64,000 nt of DNA from Roseovarius sp. ZX-A-9 (lineage in GTDB: Bacteria; Pseudomonadota; Alphaproteobacteria; Rhodobacterales; Rhodobacteraceae): contig NZ_JAPWHW010000009.1 of assembly GCF_028369135.1 (NCBI RefSeq), positions 120,190 to 184,189 on the forward strand. Direction: 5' to 3'. Of this stretch, positions 1 through 9,676 are shown piece by piece. A program made the translations under genes and the position numbers. Each line of letters opens with the position of its first letter. The stretch's first letter is position 1. Below the pieces are notes generated by a model. The model had not been told where the DNA came from. It worked only from the letters and a program-made list of their open reading frames with translations, and did no database searches.

Positions 1-612
1 GTCCGGGTTGCGCTCGAATACGACCTTCACACCCTGCTCGCGCGAGGAGATGGTGAAGGGGCCGGTGCCCGAGATCGTCTTGGAAGCGAAACTGTCGCCG
101 TGCTTGACGATTTCAGCGCCACCCTCTTCGTAGAACTTGCTGTCCATCGGAAAGACGTAGGTGGCGGTGTGCAGCATCAGCGGGCTCGGGCCGTCGGTTT
201 TGACCTCGATGGTGTAATCGTCCACCGCGGTGACCGAAGTCCAGCCGGCAAAGATGCCCTTGAAATCCGGAGAGGCTTTCAGGCGGTCGATGGTCCAGAC
301 TACATCGGCGGAGGTCATCGCGTTGCCCGAATGGAACTTCACGCCTTCGCGCAGTTTGAAGCGCATCGTGGTGTCGTCCACGCGTTCCCAGCCTTCGGCA
401 AGGCGACCGTCAAAGCCGAGATCCTTGTTCCAGCGCACCAGCGGGTCAAAGACCATGTGGCTGAGTTGAAGCGTGCCGCCCGAAAGCTGCTCATGCGGGT
501 CAAGCGAAACCGGGTCGGCGTCGTAGGCGAAATTCAGCGTCTGCGCTGACGCAAGGCCCGTAGCACCCAGCAGAATCGCGGTGGCTGTGGCAATGTGTCG
601 TAGTGTTTTCAT
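1..612 (-). CDS. ABC transporter solute-binding protein, family 5 (partial, C-terminus cut by window edge)
   Basis: The N-terminal 204 residues of a periplasmic dipeptide/oligopeptide-type (SBP family 5) binding protein. The protein starts MKTLRHIATATAIL with a clear Sec signal peptide ending near LASAQ. It continues with the family-typical stretches DPVSLDPHE, the W-ERVDDTTMRFKLREGVKFHSG region and FERNPD. It would capture peptides or other small solutes for an ABC importer, whose permease genes would lie off the window to the left. The gene stays open at base 1. The start at 612 is preceded by a GGGAGAT-like ribosome site on the minus strand. Substrate cannot be read from the sequence. Confidence 0.85.
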   Translation of the reverse strand, partial: MKTLRHIATATAILLGATGLASAQTLNFAYDADPVSLDPHEQLSGGTLQLSHMVFDPLVRWNKDLGFDGRLAEGWERVDDTTMRFKLREGVKFHSGNAMTSADVVWTIDRLKASPDFKGIFAGWTSVTAVDDYTIEVKTDGPSPLMLHTATYVFPMDSKFYEEGGAEIVKHGDSFASKTISGTGPFTISSREQGVKVVFERNPD

Positions 613-930
613 GAGGTATCTCCCTGATTTACGCGGCACTTTCGCGCACCGTCGGCGCGCGATGGCTCGTGCACGAGCGTACGGTAGCCACGAACGCGGG
701 TTGGTGTAAAGGTCAGCTTCCGCAAGGTCAGTGTGGCTGCTCGCGCTAAATGGCAAGATGGCCACGCGGCGCATACCGAATTCTCGTGGCTCCGGAAAGC
801 CACTCGCTCGGCGGAGTCCGTAGATATTGACCCTCGGGCGGCGGCGGAATACTGATCAAATCTGTCAGAAATGGCGCGCCGGTTTTACCGTGGCGCACCG
901 GAGAGCAGAGACCGGGAAAGGATCGCAGCA
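613..930. other. Divergent intergenic region without a gene
   Basis: About 318 bases between two divergently read transport genes. No open frame with coding character was found. The notable element is a perfect 14-base palindrome at 665-678, listed separately. Promoters for both flanking genes should lie here. Confidence 0.6.
665..678. promoter_or_regulatory. Perfect palindrome GCTCGTGCACGAGC, possible operator
   Basis: A 14-base perfect inverted repeat lies 53-66 bases upstream of the solute-binding protein start. Its position in a divergent promoter region suits a dimeric regulator, but no regulator gene adjoins it and chance occurrence cannot be excluded in GC-rich DNA. Confidence 0.3.
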
Positions 931-2607
931 ATGACGGAACGGTTGATCTACCGGCTGGCCTGGGTCGTTGCCGCGCTCTGCGTTGCGCCGATCATCGCGG
1001 CGACCATTGCGGCCCTGTCGGGGGATCTGCAGACGTGGCGCGATATCCTGGCTTCGGTCCTGCCGCGCTACACTTGGGTTACGCTGGTTCTGGTGACCAT
1101 CGTCGGCAGTGGTGCGGCGGTGATCGGGACCGGCACGGCTTGGCTGGTCACGGTCTACCGCTTTCCTGGCGTGCGCTGGCTGGAGATCGCGCTGGCATTG
1201 CCGCTGGCCTTTCCGGCCTATGTGTTGGCTTATGCCTATACGTCGCTGCTGGACCACCCGGGCCCGGTGCAGACGCTGTTGCGCGACGTCACTGGCTGGG
1301 GGCCGCGCGACTATTGGTTCCCGGAAATACGCAGCATCGGTGGGGCCGCGATGATGCTGGTCATCGTGTTCTACCCTTATGTCTATCTGCTGGCACGGGC
1401 GTCGTTCCGGCAGCAAAGCTCGAACGCGTTCCTGGTGGCGCGCACGCTGGGGCGCACGCCCGGTGCCGCGTTCTGGCGGGTGGCGTTGCCGATGGCGCGG
1501 CCCGCGATCGTGGGCGGGACGCTTTTGGTGATCATGGAGACGATCGCCGATTACGGCACGGTCGCCTTCTTCAACGTGCAGACCTTTGCGACCGGCATTT
1601 ACCAGGCGTGGTTTTCGCTGGGCGATCGCGCGGCGGCGGCACAATTGTCGCTGTGCCTGCTCAGCTTTGCGCTGTTGCTGGCCGGGCTGGAGCGCGCGCA
1701 GCGCGGGCGGGTACGTACCGCGGGCCGGGGCGGTGCGCGGTTCGAGGCGCTGGCCAAGCCTCGATTGACCGGCGTTCGTGCCTGGGGCGCAAGCGCGCTC
1801 TGCCTGGTGCCGGTGCTGCTGGGATTCGTGATCCCTGTCATCATGCTGGGGATGATGGCTATCGGATCGGGGCAGAGCCTGCTCGACCCGCGTTATCTGT
1901 CGCTGATGTCGAACTCGGTGTTGCTGGCTGGCGTGGCGTCGGTGCTGACCGTTGTGGGCGCGATCCTGATCGGGTTCCGCGCGCGCACCAGACCGGGCCG
2001 CACCTCGCGTGGGCTGCTGATCGGGGCGGGCCTGGGCTATGCGGTGCCGGGCGGCGTGATCGCGGTGGGGCTGATGGTGCCGCTGGCGGCATTGGACAAC
2101 CTGATCGACAGTGTGATGGAGGCGCAGTTCGGCATCGATACCGGGTTGTTGATCACCGGGTCGATCTGGCTGATGGTGATGGCTTACATGGCGCGGTTCA
2201 TGGCCGCTGCGCTCAACGCCTATGACAGCGGCATGGCGACCGTTCCCCGGCACTACGATGCCATCGCGCAGTCATTGGGGCAGGGCGCGCCAAAACTGTT
2301 GTGGCGTGTGCATCTGCCGGTGGCACGCACGTCGGTGCTGACCGCGCTGTTGATCGTTTTTGTCGATGTTATGAAGGAATTGCCCGCGACGCTGATCCTG
2401 CATCCGTTCAATTTCCAGACACTTGCCGTACAGGCGCACCGGTTGGCCTCGGACGAGCGGTTGGCCGAAGCGGCCGTGCCGTCGCTGGCGCTGGTCGCGT
2501 TCGGACTGGTGCCGGTGGTGCTGTTGTGCCGTACCATTGGCCGCGAAAGCGCCGAGCCAGGTCGCGGCGCCGGGAAGCAGCGGCAAGGCGCTTTGCCTTT
2601 GCACTGA
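931..2607 (+). CDS. Iron(III)-type ABC transporter permease (two fused permease domains)
   Basis: A 558-residue inner-membrane permease of the FbpB/SfuB class that imports ferric iron or a similar small substrate. It contains two BPD_transp_1 halves, each with an EAA-like loop. The first is near VARTLGRTPGAAFWRVALPMARPA and the second near IAQSLGQGAPKLLWRVHLPVART. About twelve hydrophobic segments are visible, and the length is usual for this fused class. I chose ATG 931, preceded by GGGAAAGG, over ATG 871, because translation from 931 begins directly before the first membrane segment. No binding protein or ATPase of the iron class adjoins it, so it is either an orphan permease or works with components encoded elsewhere. 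Confidence 0.85.
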   Translation: MTERLIYRLAWVVAALCVAPIIAATIAALSGDLQTWRDILASVLPRYTWVTLVLVTIVGSGAAVIGTGTAWLVTVYRFPGVRWLEIALALPLAFPAYVLAYAYTSLLDHPGPVQTLLRDVTGWGPRDYWFPEIRSIGGAAMMLVIVFYPYVYLLARASFRQQSSNAFLVARTLGRTPGAAFWRVALPMARPAIVGGTLLVIMETIADYGTVAFFNVQTFATGIYQAWFSLGDRAAAAQLSLCLLSFALLLAGLERAQRGRVRTAGRGGARFEALAKPRLTGVRAWGASALCLVPVLLGFVIPVIMLGMMAIGSGQSLLDPRYLSLMSNSVLLAGVASVLTVVGAILIGFRARTRPGRTSRGLLIGAGLGYAVPGGVIAVGLMVPLAALDNLIDSVMEAQFGIDTGLLITGSIWLMVMAYMARFMAAALNAYDSGMATVPRHYDAIAQSLGQGAPKLLWRVHLPVARTSVLTALLIVFVDVMKELPATLILHPFNFQTLAVQAHRLASDERLAEAAVPSLALVAFGLVPVVLLCRTIGRESAEPGRGAGKQRQGALPLH

Positions 2608-2682
2608 GCGCGCCCCGGTCGCGCAAGGGGCTCGGACTGTATCGACGTGGATTCCGGGTGCGGATATGATTACAAACAAGAA

Positions 2683-3123
2683 ATGAAGAATTTTAGGTTC
2701 TCGAAACTGGTTATCTTCCTGTTGGCTGGATTGAGCCTGTCGTCTCCTGCGCTGTCGCAGGAAGCCAGTGAGCGCCTGTGCGCAGCATCGCTGTCGGACC
2801 TATCTTGGGTGCTTCATGATGAGGGGCAGTATCCTCGGTTGAATTCCGATCGCTCTGGCAAGGCATTGCATGGATTGCAGTGTCGTGAAGTCGAAATAAT
2901 TGCCTGGTTCCGGGCAAACGCTTGGACGTACCGGAAATCTGTTTCTCCTAGCGGCGAGGTATTCGGCCACGGGGCGCGAAGTTACCGGGCCGATCGAAGT
3001 CTGGTATTTTGCCTCCCGCGCCGGTTTCCATTTCGGTGGCTCACAAATGGATGCATTGCGCAGGCCAGCGTCTCGTTGTTCGACGGGCAGATCACTCAAT
3101 TGACCGCAGGGCCAGCGATCTAG
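2683..3123 (+). CDS. Hypothetical exported protein, possibly decayed
   Basis: A 146-residue product starting MKNFRFSKLVIFLLAGL with a convincing signal peptide cleaved near ALSQ, followed by a mature part with several cysteines. I recognise no family. Base composition is lower in GC than the neighbours. After the TAG at 3121-3123 the same reading frame becomes open again at 3178 and runs to a TGA at 3357-3359, with one more TAG (3175-3177) between. This later stretch has normal codon bias and ends FLDWVF. The gene may therefore be a disrupted longer reading frame, or it may simply end at 3123. Confidence 0.5.
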   Translation: MKNFRFSKLVIFLLAGLSLSSPALSQEASERLCAASLSDLSWVLHDEGQYPRLNSDRSGKALHGLQCREVEIIAWFRANAWTYRKSVSPSGEVFGHGARSYRADRSLVFCLPRRFPFRWLTNGCIAQASVSLFDGQITQLTAGPAI

Positions 3124-3519
3124 GCATATCAGGCGGGCGGTTGCAAATGCCACGCGAAAGCCTTTTTTACAAACTAGAGCAGGTATTGGTCCGGCCGGTT
3201 TCAGATCGCAAACAATCGCAGTGGGGCGTATCGCTGTCCCGATGATACCGGCAGCCTTGCCGCTCCCGAAGGAAATTTCGCCCCGCACGCTCCGATCAAT
3301 TGCGAATCCGTCCGCGCCTACGAGCCCAAGGTGGTCGCCTTTCTCGATTGGGTTTTCTGAGCACGCGATGCGTGAATATCTGCCGCAAGAGGCGCGCCAG
3401 CACGTCGCGTAATAGGGGCAAAACGTTTCGCCTCCCCTTGCAGCGCCTTGGGCGCGCTACTAAGACTCCATTAGGACTTGATCCGGTAAGGATCGGACAC
3501 ATTCAGCAGGCAGGCAGAT
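3124..3519. other. Intergenic region, possible gene remnant 3178-3359
   Basis: No intact gene is seen. Bases 3178-3359 form an open stretch in phase with the preceding hypothetical gene, lacking a start codon, with GC-rich third positions. It may be the severed C-terminus of that gene. The rest is the leader of clpP. Confidence 0.4.
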
Positions 3520-4149
3520 ATGACAGACCCAATGGACACCTACATGAACACCCTCGTGCCGATGGTGGTCGAACAGACCAGCCGTGGCGAGCGAGCCTAT
3601 GACATCTTCTCGCGGCTCCTGAAGGAGCGGATCATTTTCCTCAGCGGTCCGGTGCATGACGGTATGTCCAGCCTGATCGTGGCGCAGCTTTTGCACCTGG
3701 AGGCGGAAAACCCCAGCAAAGAAATCAGCATGTATATCAACAGCCCCGGTGGCGTCGTCACCAGCGGTTTGTCGATCTACGACACGATGCAGTATATCCG
3801 GCCAAAGGTGTCGACGCTGGTGATCGGGCAGGCGGCCTCGATGGGATCGCTCTTGCTGACAGCGGGCGCGCCGGGCATGCGCTTTTCGCTGCCCAACAGC
3901 CGCATCATGGTGCACCAGCCCTCGGGCGGGTATCAGGGGCAGGCGACGGATATCATGATCCACGCCGAAGAAACGCTGAAATTGAAGAAGCGCCTCAACG
4001 AGATCTACGTCAAACATACCGGCCAGACCCTGAAAAAGGTCGAGGAGGCGCTGGAGCGCGATAATTTCATGTCACCGGAAGACGCGAAGTCTTGGGGTCT
4101 GATCGATGAAATCGTCGAGAGCCGGGCCAAGCCGGATGGCGAAGATTGA
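3520..4149 (+). CDS. clpP: ATP-dependent Clp protease proteolytic subunit
   Basis: A 209-residue serine protease that forms the barrel of the ClpXP/ClpAP complexes in the cytoplasm. The catalytic triad is visible: Ser107 in GQAASMGS, His132 in MVHQPSGG and Asp181 in [11 protein letters not shown]. The length is typical. The short N-terminal extension before [18 protein letters not shown] is normal in alphaproteobacteria and is probably processed. ATG 3520 follows the GCAGGCAGGCAGAT leader. clpX follows 155 bases downstream, the usual order, so the two subunits are probably co-expressed. Confidence 0.98.
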   Translation: MTDPMDTYMNTLVPMVVEQTSRGERAYDIFSRLLKERIIFLSGPVHDGMSSLIVAQLLHLEAENPSKEISMYINSPGGVVTSGLSIYDTMQYIRPKVSTLVIGQAASMGSLLLTAGAPGMRFSLPNSRIMVHQPSGGYQGQATDIMIHAEETLKLKKRLNEIYVKHTGQTLKKVEEALERDNFMSPEDAKSWGLIDEIVESRAKPDGED

Positions 4150-4304
4150 TACATCACCTAGGCGATTCGCCGGGTCGCCCATTTTACGATTGTGACTGCT
4201 GGGTGCCTGTCCTAAGCTGGTCGCGAACAATGCCGTCTTGCTCCGGCGACCGGCCCGCAAAGGGTCGATCCATACGGGGCGGCGCAGCGTCCGAAAGGTA
4301 GATT

Positions 4305-5570
4305 ATGTCGAATAGTTCTGGCAGCGACAGCAAGAACACCCTCTATTGCAGCTTCTGCGGCAAGAGCCAGCACGAAGTACGCAAACTGATCGCGGGCCCG
4401 ACTGTGTTCATCTGCGACGAGTGTGTTGAACTTTGCATGGACATCATTCGCGAAGAAACGCGCAGCGCGGGCCTGAAATCCTCCGACGGCGTGCCAGCGC
4501 CTCGCGATATCTGCGATGTGCTGGATGACTACGTGATCGGTCAGGCGATGGCCAAGCGCGTGCTTTCTGTCGCGGTTCACAACCACTACAAACGCCTCGA
4601 CCACTCCGGCAAGGGCGGCGATATCGAGCTGCAGAAATCCAACATCCTGCTGATCGGCCCAACGGGCTGCGGCAAGACGCTGTTGGCCCAGACGCTGGCG
4701 CGAATCCTTGATGTACCGTTTACCATGGCTGACGCCACGACACTGACCGAGGCCGGTTATGTTGGTGAGGATGTCGAGAACATCATCCTCAAACTGCTGC
4801 AATCGTCCGAGTACAACGTGGAACGCGCGCAGCGCGGCATCGTCTATATCGACGAGGTCGACAAGATCACGCGCAAATCCGAAAATCCCTCGATCACCCG
4901 CGACGTGTCGGGCGAGGGCGTGCAGCAAGCGCTGCTCAAGCTGATGGAAGGCACCGTGGCTGCGGTGCCACCGCAGGGCGGGCGCAAGCATCCGCAGCAG
5001 GAATTCTTGCAGGTCGACACGACCAACATCCTGTTCATCTGTGGCGGTGCGTTCGCCGGTCTGGACAAGATCATCTCGGCGCGCGGAAAAGGCAGTGCGA
5101 TGGGCTTTGGCGCCGATGTGCGCGACAAGGACGACCGTGGTGTCGGCGAAGTGTTCAAGGACCTCGAGCCCGAAGATCTGTTGAAATTCGGGCTTATCCC
5201 TGAATTTGTCGGCCGTCTGCCGGTGATCGCGACGCTTGAGGATCTGGACGAGGATGCTCTGGTCACGATCCTGACCCAGCCCAAGAACGCGCTGGTCAAG
5301 CAGTACCAGCGTCTGTTCGAACTGGAAGATGCGCAGCTCAGCTTTACCGACGATGCTCTTACGGCCATCGCCAAGCGCGCGATTCAGCGCAAGACAGGCG
5401 CACGCGGTTTGCGTTCGATCCTCGAAGATATCCTGCTGAATACGATGTTCGAGCTGCCCAGCATGGACAACGTCGAAGAGGTCGTGGTCAATGAAGAGGC
5501 GGTGAATTCCGACGCGGCGCCGCTGATGATCTTTGCGGATGCCAAGAAGGAAGAAGCCAGCGCTGGCTAA
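4305..5570 (+). CDS. clpX: ATP-dependent Clp protease ATP-binding subunit ClpX
   Basis: A 421-residue AAA+ unfoldase that recognises substrates and threads them into ClpP. The N-terminal zinc-binding domain shows Cys15, Cys18, Cys37 and Cys40. The ATPase core follows, with Walker A GPTGCGKT, Walker [11 protein letters not shown] and the [13 protein letters not shown] segment typical of ClpX. The [10 protein letters not shown] stretch matches the RKH substrate-loop region. The length equals that of well-known orthologues. The gene lies directly downstream of clpP and is closed by a strong intrinsic terminator at 5605-5631. Confidence 0.98.
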   Translation: MSNSSGSDSKNTLYCSFCGKSQHEVRKLIAGPTVFICDECVELCMDIIREETRSAGLKSSDGVPAPRDICDVLDDYVIGQAMAKRVLSVAVHNHYKRLDHSGKGGDIELQKSNILLIGPTGCGKTLLAQTLARILDVPFTMADATTLTEAGYVGEDVENIILKLLQSSEYNVERAQRGIVYIDEVDKITRKSENPSITRDVSGEGVQQALLKLMEGTVAAVPPQGGRKHPQQEFLQVDTTNILFICGGAFAGLDKIISARGKGSAMGFGADVRDKDDRGVGEVFKDLEPEDLLKFGLIPEFVGRLPVIATLEDLDEDALVTILTQPKNALVKQYQRLFELEDAQLSFTDDALTAIAKRAIQRKTGARGLRSILEDILLNTMFELPSMDNVEEVVVNEEAVNSDAAPLMIFADAKKEEASAG

Positions 5571-5604
5571 TGCGCGCTGCTGTTGCTCACAATAAGCCAA
5601 ACAA

Positions 5605-5631
5605 GGCGCATCCGTACCGGATGCGCCTTTT
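5605..5631 (+). terminator. Intrinsic terminator after clpX
   Basis: A perfect 10-base-pair stem, GGCGCATCCG (5605-5614) with CGGATGCGCC (5618-5627), with a three-base loop and a run of T residues from 5628. It lies 35 bases after the clpX stop and should end the clpPX transcript. Confidence 0.85.
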
Positions 5632-5702
5632 CCTTTCGCCTCACCACTGGACCTTTGAGCGTGGATACGCCATATCTGAGGCAACGCATCCCGGAGGACC
5701 TT

Positions 5703-6086
5703 ATGGGCATTCTCAACACGCTTCTGCGCTCTGTTACATGGTGGAATGGTCAGACGCTGAACACGCAATTATGGACCTGGCGCAACGGGACCAAAGTGGG
5801 TGAGGACGCGCAGGGCAACATCTATTACAGTACCAAGGATGGCAAGCGGCGCTGGGTGATCTTTAACGGCGAGGCCGAGGCGAGCCGCGTCAGCCCGGAC
5901 TGGCATGGCTGGTTGCATCACACTTACAATGAGCCGCCAACGGACAAGCCGCTGCCGCACAAGCCTTGGGAAAAGCCGCATCAGGAAAACCTGACCGGTA
6001 CCGCTCTGGCCTATGCGCCGGCCGGATCGATTCGCCGGACCCAGCCCAAAGCGCGCAGCGACTACGAGGCATGGCGCCCGGAATAA
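5703..6086 (+). CDS. NADH:ubiquinone oxidoreductase 17.2 kDa subunit family (NDUFA12-like)
   Basis: A 127-residue protein of the NDUFA12/B17.2 family, an accessory subunit of respiratory complex I shared by mitochondria and alphaproteobacteria. Typical family stretches are visible: [15 protein letters not shown] near the start, [26 protein letters not shown] in the middle, and [15 protein letters not shown] and [16 protein letters not shown] segments later. ATG 5703 is fixed by a GGAGGA ribosome site 5 bases upstream. An in-frame upstream start at 5583 would include the clpX terminator and is rejected. The gene precedes mlaD. Confidence 0.93.
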   Translation: MGILNTLLRSVTWWNGQTLNTQLWTWRNGTKVGEDAQGNIYYSTKDGKRRWVIFNGEAEASRVSPDWHGWLHHTYNEPPTDKPLPHKPWEKPHQENLTGTALAYAPAGSIRRTQPKARSDYEAWRPE

Positions 6087-6206
6087 TGCGGGTCGCATTC
6101 GATCCGGTCGACAGAGTCGAGGCGAGGCACCTGCAGGACTGACGGGGCGCCGACCTGATCAGCTTCCTGCATTCAGGAATTAGCGCAAAGGGCTTTAGAC
6201 AGTCAG

Positions 6207-6665
6207 ATGTCCGAAAACAAAACCGAGATCATTGTGGGCGGCGCCGTTCTGGCCGTCGCTATCGGGTTCCTGACCTATGCGGGCCAGATCACCGGCTTTT
6301 CCACCGGGCAGGAGGAATACGAGCTTTCAGCCAGCTTCCGGTCGGCGGACGGTGTTTCCGTGGGCACCGATGTGCGGCTTGCGGGGGTCAAGGTCGGTCG
6401 TGTGACGGCGTTGGAACTGGACCCCGCCACGTATCGGGCGAGCGCGGCCTTTACCGTGCGTTCCGGTATAGAGGTGCCAGACGACAGCGCCATCGCGATC
6501 TCGTCAGAGGGGCTGCTGGGCGGTAATTACGTGGAAATTCTGCCGGGTGGTTCACCGTTTTTTTTCGCCCCCGGTGATCAGGTCGAATTCACTCAAGGGT
6601 CCGTGAGCCTGGTATCGCTGCTGATGAAGTTCGTCGCAGGCGACGCGGAAGAAGCCCCCGAATGA
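6207..6665 (+). CDS. mlaD: MCE-domain lipid-transport protein MlaD
   Basis: A 152-residue periplasm-facing inner-membrane protein that handles phospholipids in the Mla pathway, maintaining outer-membrane lipid asymmetry. One N-terminal membrane anchor (IIVGGAVLAVAIGFLTYAG) is followed by a single MCE domain containing YELSASFRSADGVSVGTDVRLAGVKVG and GLLGGNYVEILPGG. The length is normal for MlaD. The stop overlaps the start of the following DUF2155 gene (ATGA), so the two are translationally coupled. The permease and ATPase genes of the Mla complex are not nearby. Confidence 0.92.
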   Translation: MSENKTEIIVGGAVLAVAIGFLTYAGQITGFSTGQEEYELSASFRSADGVSVGTDVRLAGVKVGRVTALELDPATYRASAAFTVRSGIEVPDDSAIAISSEGLLGGNYVEILPGGSPFFFAPGDQVEFTQGSVSLVSLLMKFVAGDAEEAPE

Positions 6666-7018
6666 AGGCGTTTGTCCTATTGTTCGCAATGGCGCTGCCC
6701 GGAATGGGCACTGCGCAGGAGGTCGGAATCGGCACCGGCGCCGTGTTGCGCGGGTTGGAAAAAGTGTCGGGCGACATAGAGGATTTCAACCTCAGGAACG
6801 GCGAGCACGCGACATTTGGCCGACTTACCATCGAGCTAGCACAATGCCGCTATCCGGCGGGCGATCCGGCGGGAGATGCCTTTGCCTATATCACGATCCT
6901 TGAGGAAAACGAGGAAACGCCGCGCTTTGCAGGCTGGATGATTGCGTCATCGCCCGCGCTCAACGCGCTGGACCATCCGCGCTACGATGTCTGGGTCATG
7001 CGCTGCACGACCGACTGA
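6662..7018 (+). CDS. DUF2155 domain-containing periplasmic protein
   Basis: A 118-residue exported protein with signal peptide MKAFVLLFAMALPGMGTAQ. The DUF2155 core contains GAVLRGLEKVSGDIEDFNL, an FGRLTIELAQCRYP segment, and an end reading WMIASSPALNALDHPRYDVWVMRC. Two conserved cysteines are positioned to form a disulfide. Function is not established. Its coupling to mlaD, with a four-base overlap, suggests a role in the cell envelope. Its 3' end overlaps the convergent aat gene by 37 bases. Confidence 0.85.
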   Translation: MKAFVLLFAMALPGMGTAQEVGIGTGAVLRGLEKVSGDIEDFNLRNGEHATFGRLTIELAQCRYPAGDPAGDAFAYITILEENEETPRFAGWMIASSPALNALDHPRYDVWVMRCTTD

Positions 7019-7647
7019 TGCGTTTCGCAGAGCGACACGTGATTGATGTCGGCGCGCTTTCGCAGCGCCTCTTCAAGGCGCTTTCGATATTCTGAACGGC
7101 TGATCTCGACCGCACCCAGCGTGGCCAGATGCGGGGTGATGAACTGCGTGTCAAATAGAGTGAAACCGCAGCGCACCAGATGATCAACAAGATGTGCCAG
7201 CGCCAGTTTTGACGCGTCTCGCTGGCGCGAGAACATGCTTTCACCAAAGAACGCGGCCCCCAGTGTCACGCCGTAGACCCCGCCGATCAGCGTATCATCT
7301 GACCAGATTTCGAGCGAATGGGCGTGGCCCAGATTGTACAGCGCAAGGTATTGGTTTCGAATCTCGGTGCTGATCCAGGTGTCTTTGCGGTCGGCGCAGG
7401 CGTCGATCACATCCGTAAAGGCAGCGTTCAGTGTGACCTGGTACTGCGCCCGGCGCATCCGCTTCGCCAGTGAGCGAGAGATGTGGAACCCATCCAGCGG
7501 GAGCACACCACGCCTGCGTGGATCGACCCAGTATATTTCCGGGTCGTTGCGGTGTTCGGACATCGGGAACACGCCCGCCGCATAGGCATTGAGCAACAGT
7601 TGCGGTGACAGGGAGAATTCCGCATCGCTGTCGTCAGGCTCTGCCAC
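6982..7647 (-). CDS. aat: Leucyl/phenylalanyl-tRNA--protein transferase
   Basis: A 221-residue enzyme that adds Leu or Phe from aminoacyl-tRNA to proteins with N-terminal Arg or Lys, marking them for ClpS/ClpAP degradation by the N-end rule. Family stretches seen: LLNAYAAGVFPMSEHRNDPEIYWVDPRRRGVLPLDGFHISRSL (split over residues 15-57), GGVYGVTLGAAFFGESMFSRQRDASKLAL and FDTQFITPHLATLGAVEISR. The length is normal. It is the last gene of the accB-accC-aat minus-strand operon, only 3 bases after accC. Proximity to clpP/clpX is a plausible functional link. Confidence 0.96.
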   Translation of the reverse strand: MAEPDDSDAEFSLSPQLLLNAYAAGVFPMSEHRNDPEIYWVDPRRRGVLPLDGFHISRSLAKRMRRAQYQVTLNAAFTDVIDACADRKDTWISTEIRNQYLALYNLGHAHSLEIWSDDTLIGGVYGVTLGAAFFGESMFSRQRDASKLALAHLVDHLVRCGFTLFDTQFITPHLATLGAVEISRSEYRKRLEEALRKRADINHVSLCETHQSVVQRMTQTS

Positions 7648-7650
7648 GTC

Positions 7651-9000
7651 CTACCCCCGCAGGTTCGTCTCCAGCCACTTTTCCAGCCAGTGGATGTTGT
7701 AGTCTCCGGACTGGATATCAGGCTCTTGCAGCAATGCGTGAAAGAGCGGCACCGTGGTGTCAACGCCGTCGATGATCAATTCCCCCAAGGCACGACCCAG
7801 ACGGGCCAGCGCCGCAGGGCGGTCGGGTCCGTGCACGATCAGCTTGCCGATCAGGGAATCGTAGTAGGGGGGGATCGAGTAGCCATCATAGAGCGCACTG
7901 TCCATCCGCACACCCAGACCGCCGGGCGCGTGAAACTGCGTGATCTTGCCGGGGCGCGGCGAAAATTCGGGCAGCTTCTCGGCCGTGATCCGGACTTCAA
8001 TGGCGTGGCCGTTGATCTTCAGATCATCCTGAGTGAACGACATCGGCAGACCTTCGGCAACGCGAATCTGTTCGCGTACCAGATCGACGCCGAAAATGGC
8101 TTCGGTCACGGGATGTTCAACCTGAAGGCGGGTGTTCATCTCGATGAAGTAGAACTCGTCGTTCTCGTAGAGAAATTCGATCGTTCCGGCACCGATATAG
8201 TTGATCGCCGCGATCGCATCGGCGCAGGTCTTGCCGATCTTTGCGCGCGCTTCTTCGGTGATGGTCGGGCCGGGAGCCTCTTCAAACACTTTCTGGTGCC
8301 GCCGCTGGAGAGAGCAGTCCCGTTCGCCCAGATGCACGGCGCGGCCCTTGCCGTCGCCAAAGACCTGAATTTCGATATGCCGGGGCGTGCCGAGGTATTT
8401 CTCGATATACACCTCGTCATTGCCGAAATTCACTTTGCCCTCGGCGCGCGCGGTCTGAAATGCGCGCTCCATCTCGGCGGCGGAATTGGCGACCTTCATG
8501 CCCTTGCCACCGCCACCGGCAGTGGCCTTGATGATGACCGGATAGCCGATCTCTTCACCGATGCGTTTGGCCTCGTCGAGATTGTGCACGCCACCTTCAG
8601 AGCCGGGCACGCAAGGCACGCCGAGCTTTTTCATCGTGTCCTTGGCGCTGATCTTGTCACCCATGACACGGATGTGCTCGGCGGTGGGGCCGATGAAGGT
8701 CAGGCCGTGATCTTCGACAATCTGCACGAAATTGGCATTCTCGGACAGAAACCCATAACCGGGATGGATCGCCTGTGCGCCGCTGATTTCGCAGGCGGCG
8801 ATGATCGAGGGGATCGACAGGTAGCTGTCGGTGCTCGGTGGCGGGCCGATGCAGACGCTTTCGTCGGCCATGCGCACATGCATCGAATCGGCATCGGCGG
8901 TGGAGTGCACCGCGACCGTCTGAATGCCCATTTCACGTGCGGCACGGATCACCCTAAGGGCGATCTCTCCGCGGTTGGCTACCAGGATTTTATCGAACAT
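7651..9000 (-). CDS. accC: Acetyl-CoA carboxylase, biotin carboxylase subunit
   Basis: A 449-residue ATP-grasp enzyme that carboxylates biotin on AccB in the first committed step of fatty-acid synthesis. Visible landmarks: the N-terminal domain starts [20 protein letters not shown]; the glycine-rich ATP loop [28 protein letters not shown]; and [16 protein letters not shown]. The length matches the bacterial subunit. It lies 10 bases after accB and 3 bases before aat, so the three genes form one operon. Confidence 0.98.
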   Translation of the reverse strand: MFDKILVANRGEIALRVIRAAREMGIQTVAVHSTADADSMHVRMADESVCIGPPPSTDSYLSIPSIIAACEISGAQAIHPGYGFLSENANFVQIVEDHGLTFIGPTAEHIRVMGDKISAKDTMKKLGVPCVPGSEGGVHNLDEAKRIGEEIGYPVIIKATAGGGGKGMKVANSAAEMERAFQTARAEGKVNFGNDEVYIEKYLGTPRHIEIQVFGDGKGRAVHLGERDCSLQRRHQKVFEEAPGPTITEEARAKIGKTCADAIAAINYIGAGTIEFLYENDEFYFIEMNTRLQVEHPVTEAIFGVDLVREQIRVAEGLPMSFTQDDLKINGHAIEVRITAEKLPEFSPRPGKITQFHAPGGLGVRMDSALYDGYSIPPYYDSLIGKLIVHGPDRPAALARLGRALGELIIDGVDTTVPLFHALLQEPDIQSGDYNIHWLEKWLETNLRG

Positions 9001-9010
9001 TATCAGCGCC

Positions 9011-9514
9011 CTATTCGACGATCATCAGAGGAGCGCCATATTCGACCGCAGCGCCATCCTCGACGAGGATACGCTTGACCGTGCCGCTACGCGGCGCCGG
9101 GATATGGTTCATGGTCTTCATCGCCTCGATGATCAGCAGTGTGTCGCCTTCGGCCACCTTGTCACCGACACTGACAAAGGACGGCGCGCCGGGTTCGGCC
9201 TGGGTGTAGACAGTGCCGACCATGGGCGAGGTCACGGCACCGGGGTGGCTGGCAGGATCTTCGCCGGGGGCAGAAGCATCCGCGCCCGGTGCAGCACCGG
9301 CTGGTGCAGAAACTGCGGCGGCAGGCGCGGCATAGCCCTGCGGTGCGGCGATCATCTGTGGGGCCACTTCCTTGCGGCGGCTGACGCGCACATTCAGGCT
9401 GTCATCTTCGCCGTAGTCACGTTTGACCTGTAATTCAGTCAGCTCGTTGTCATTCAGGATTTCGGCCAGCGCCTTGATAAAGGCGACATCGTCATCATGG
9501 GTTTTATTTGACAT
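9011..9514 (-). CDS. accB: Acetyl-CoA carboxylase biotin carboxyl carrier protein
   Basis: A 167-residue carrier protein bearing biotin on the Lys of the IIEAMKTMN motif near the C-terminus. A Pro/Ala-rich flexible linker (about residues 65-95) separates a short N-terminal part from the biotinyl domain ([22 protein letters not shown]). I chose ATG 9514 ([12 protein letters not shown]) because a GGAA ribosome site lies just upstream. An open frame continues upstream to 9565, but its N-terminal residues do not resemble the family. First gene of accB-accC-aat. Confidence 0.96.
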   Translation of the reverse strand: MSNKTHDDDVAFIKALAEILNDNELTELQVKRDYGEDDSLNVRVSRRKEVAPQMIAAPQGYAAPAAAVSAPAGAAPGADASAPGEDPASHPGAVTSPMVGTVYTQAEPGAPSFVSVGDKVAEGDTLLIIEAMKTMNHIPAPRSGTVKRILVEDGAAVEYGAPLMIVE

Positions 9515-9676
9515 CAGGTTCCTCGACCGGTTGCTGCCCTTGTTGGGCCGCGTTTGTTTTTTCACGCTTATATGGCATCGCGCGGGCTTAGAAAAGCGGG
9601 CTTCTCAGGCTCAAGGTGGGGTATGTCAAACCAAAAGACCAGCGGACAGGGGAATTTTACTGTTACCGCCGCAGGG

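Noticed and set aside
865..2253. 462-codon minus-strand frame opposite the iron-type permease
   Set aside because: His/Arg/Gln-rich shadow product; the plus strand encodes membrane helices of a known family.
4212..5768. 518-codon minus-strand frame opposite clpX
   Set aside because: Antisense shadow of an unmistakable clpX, and it also runs across its terminator.
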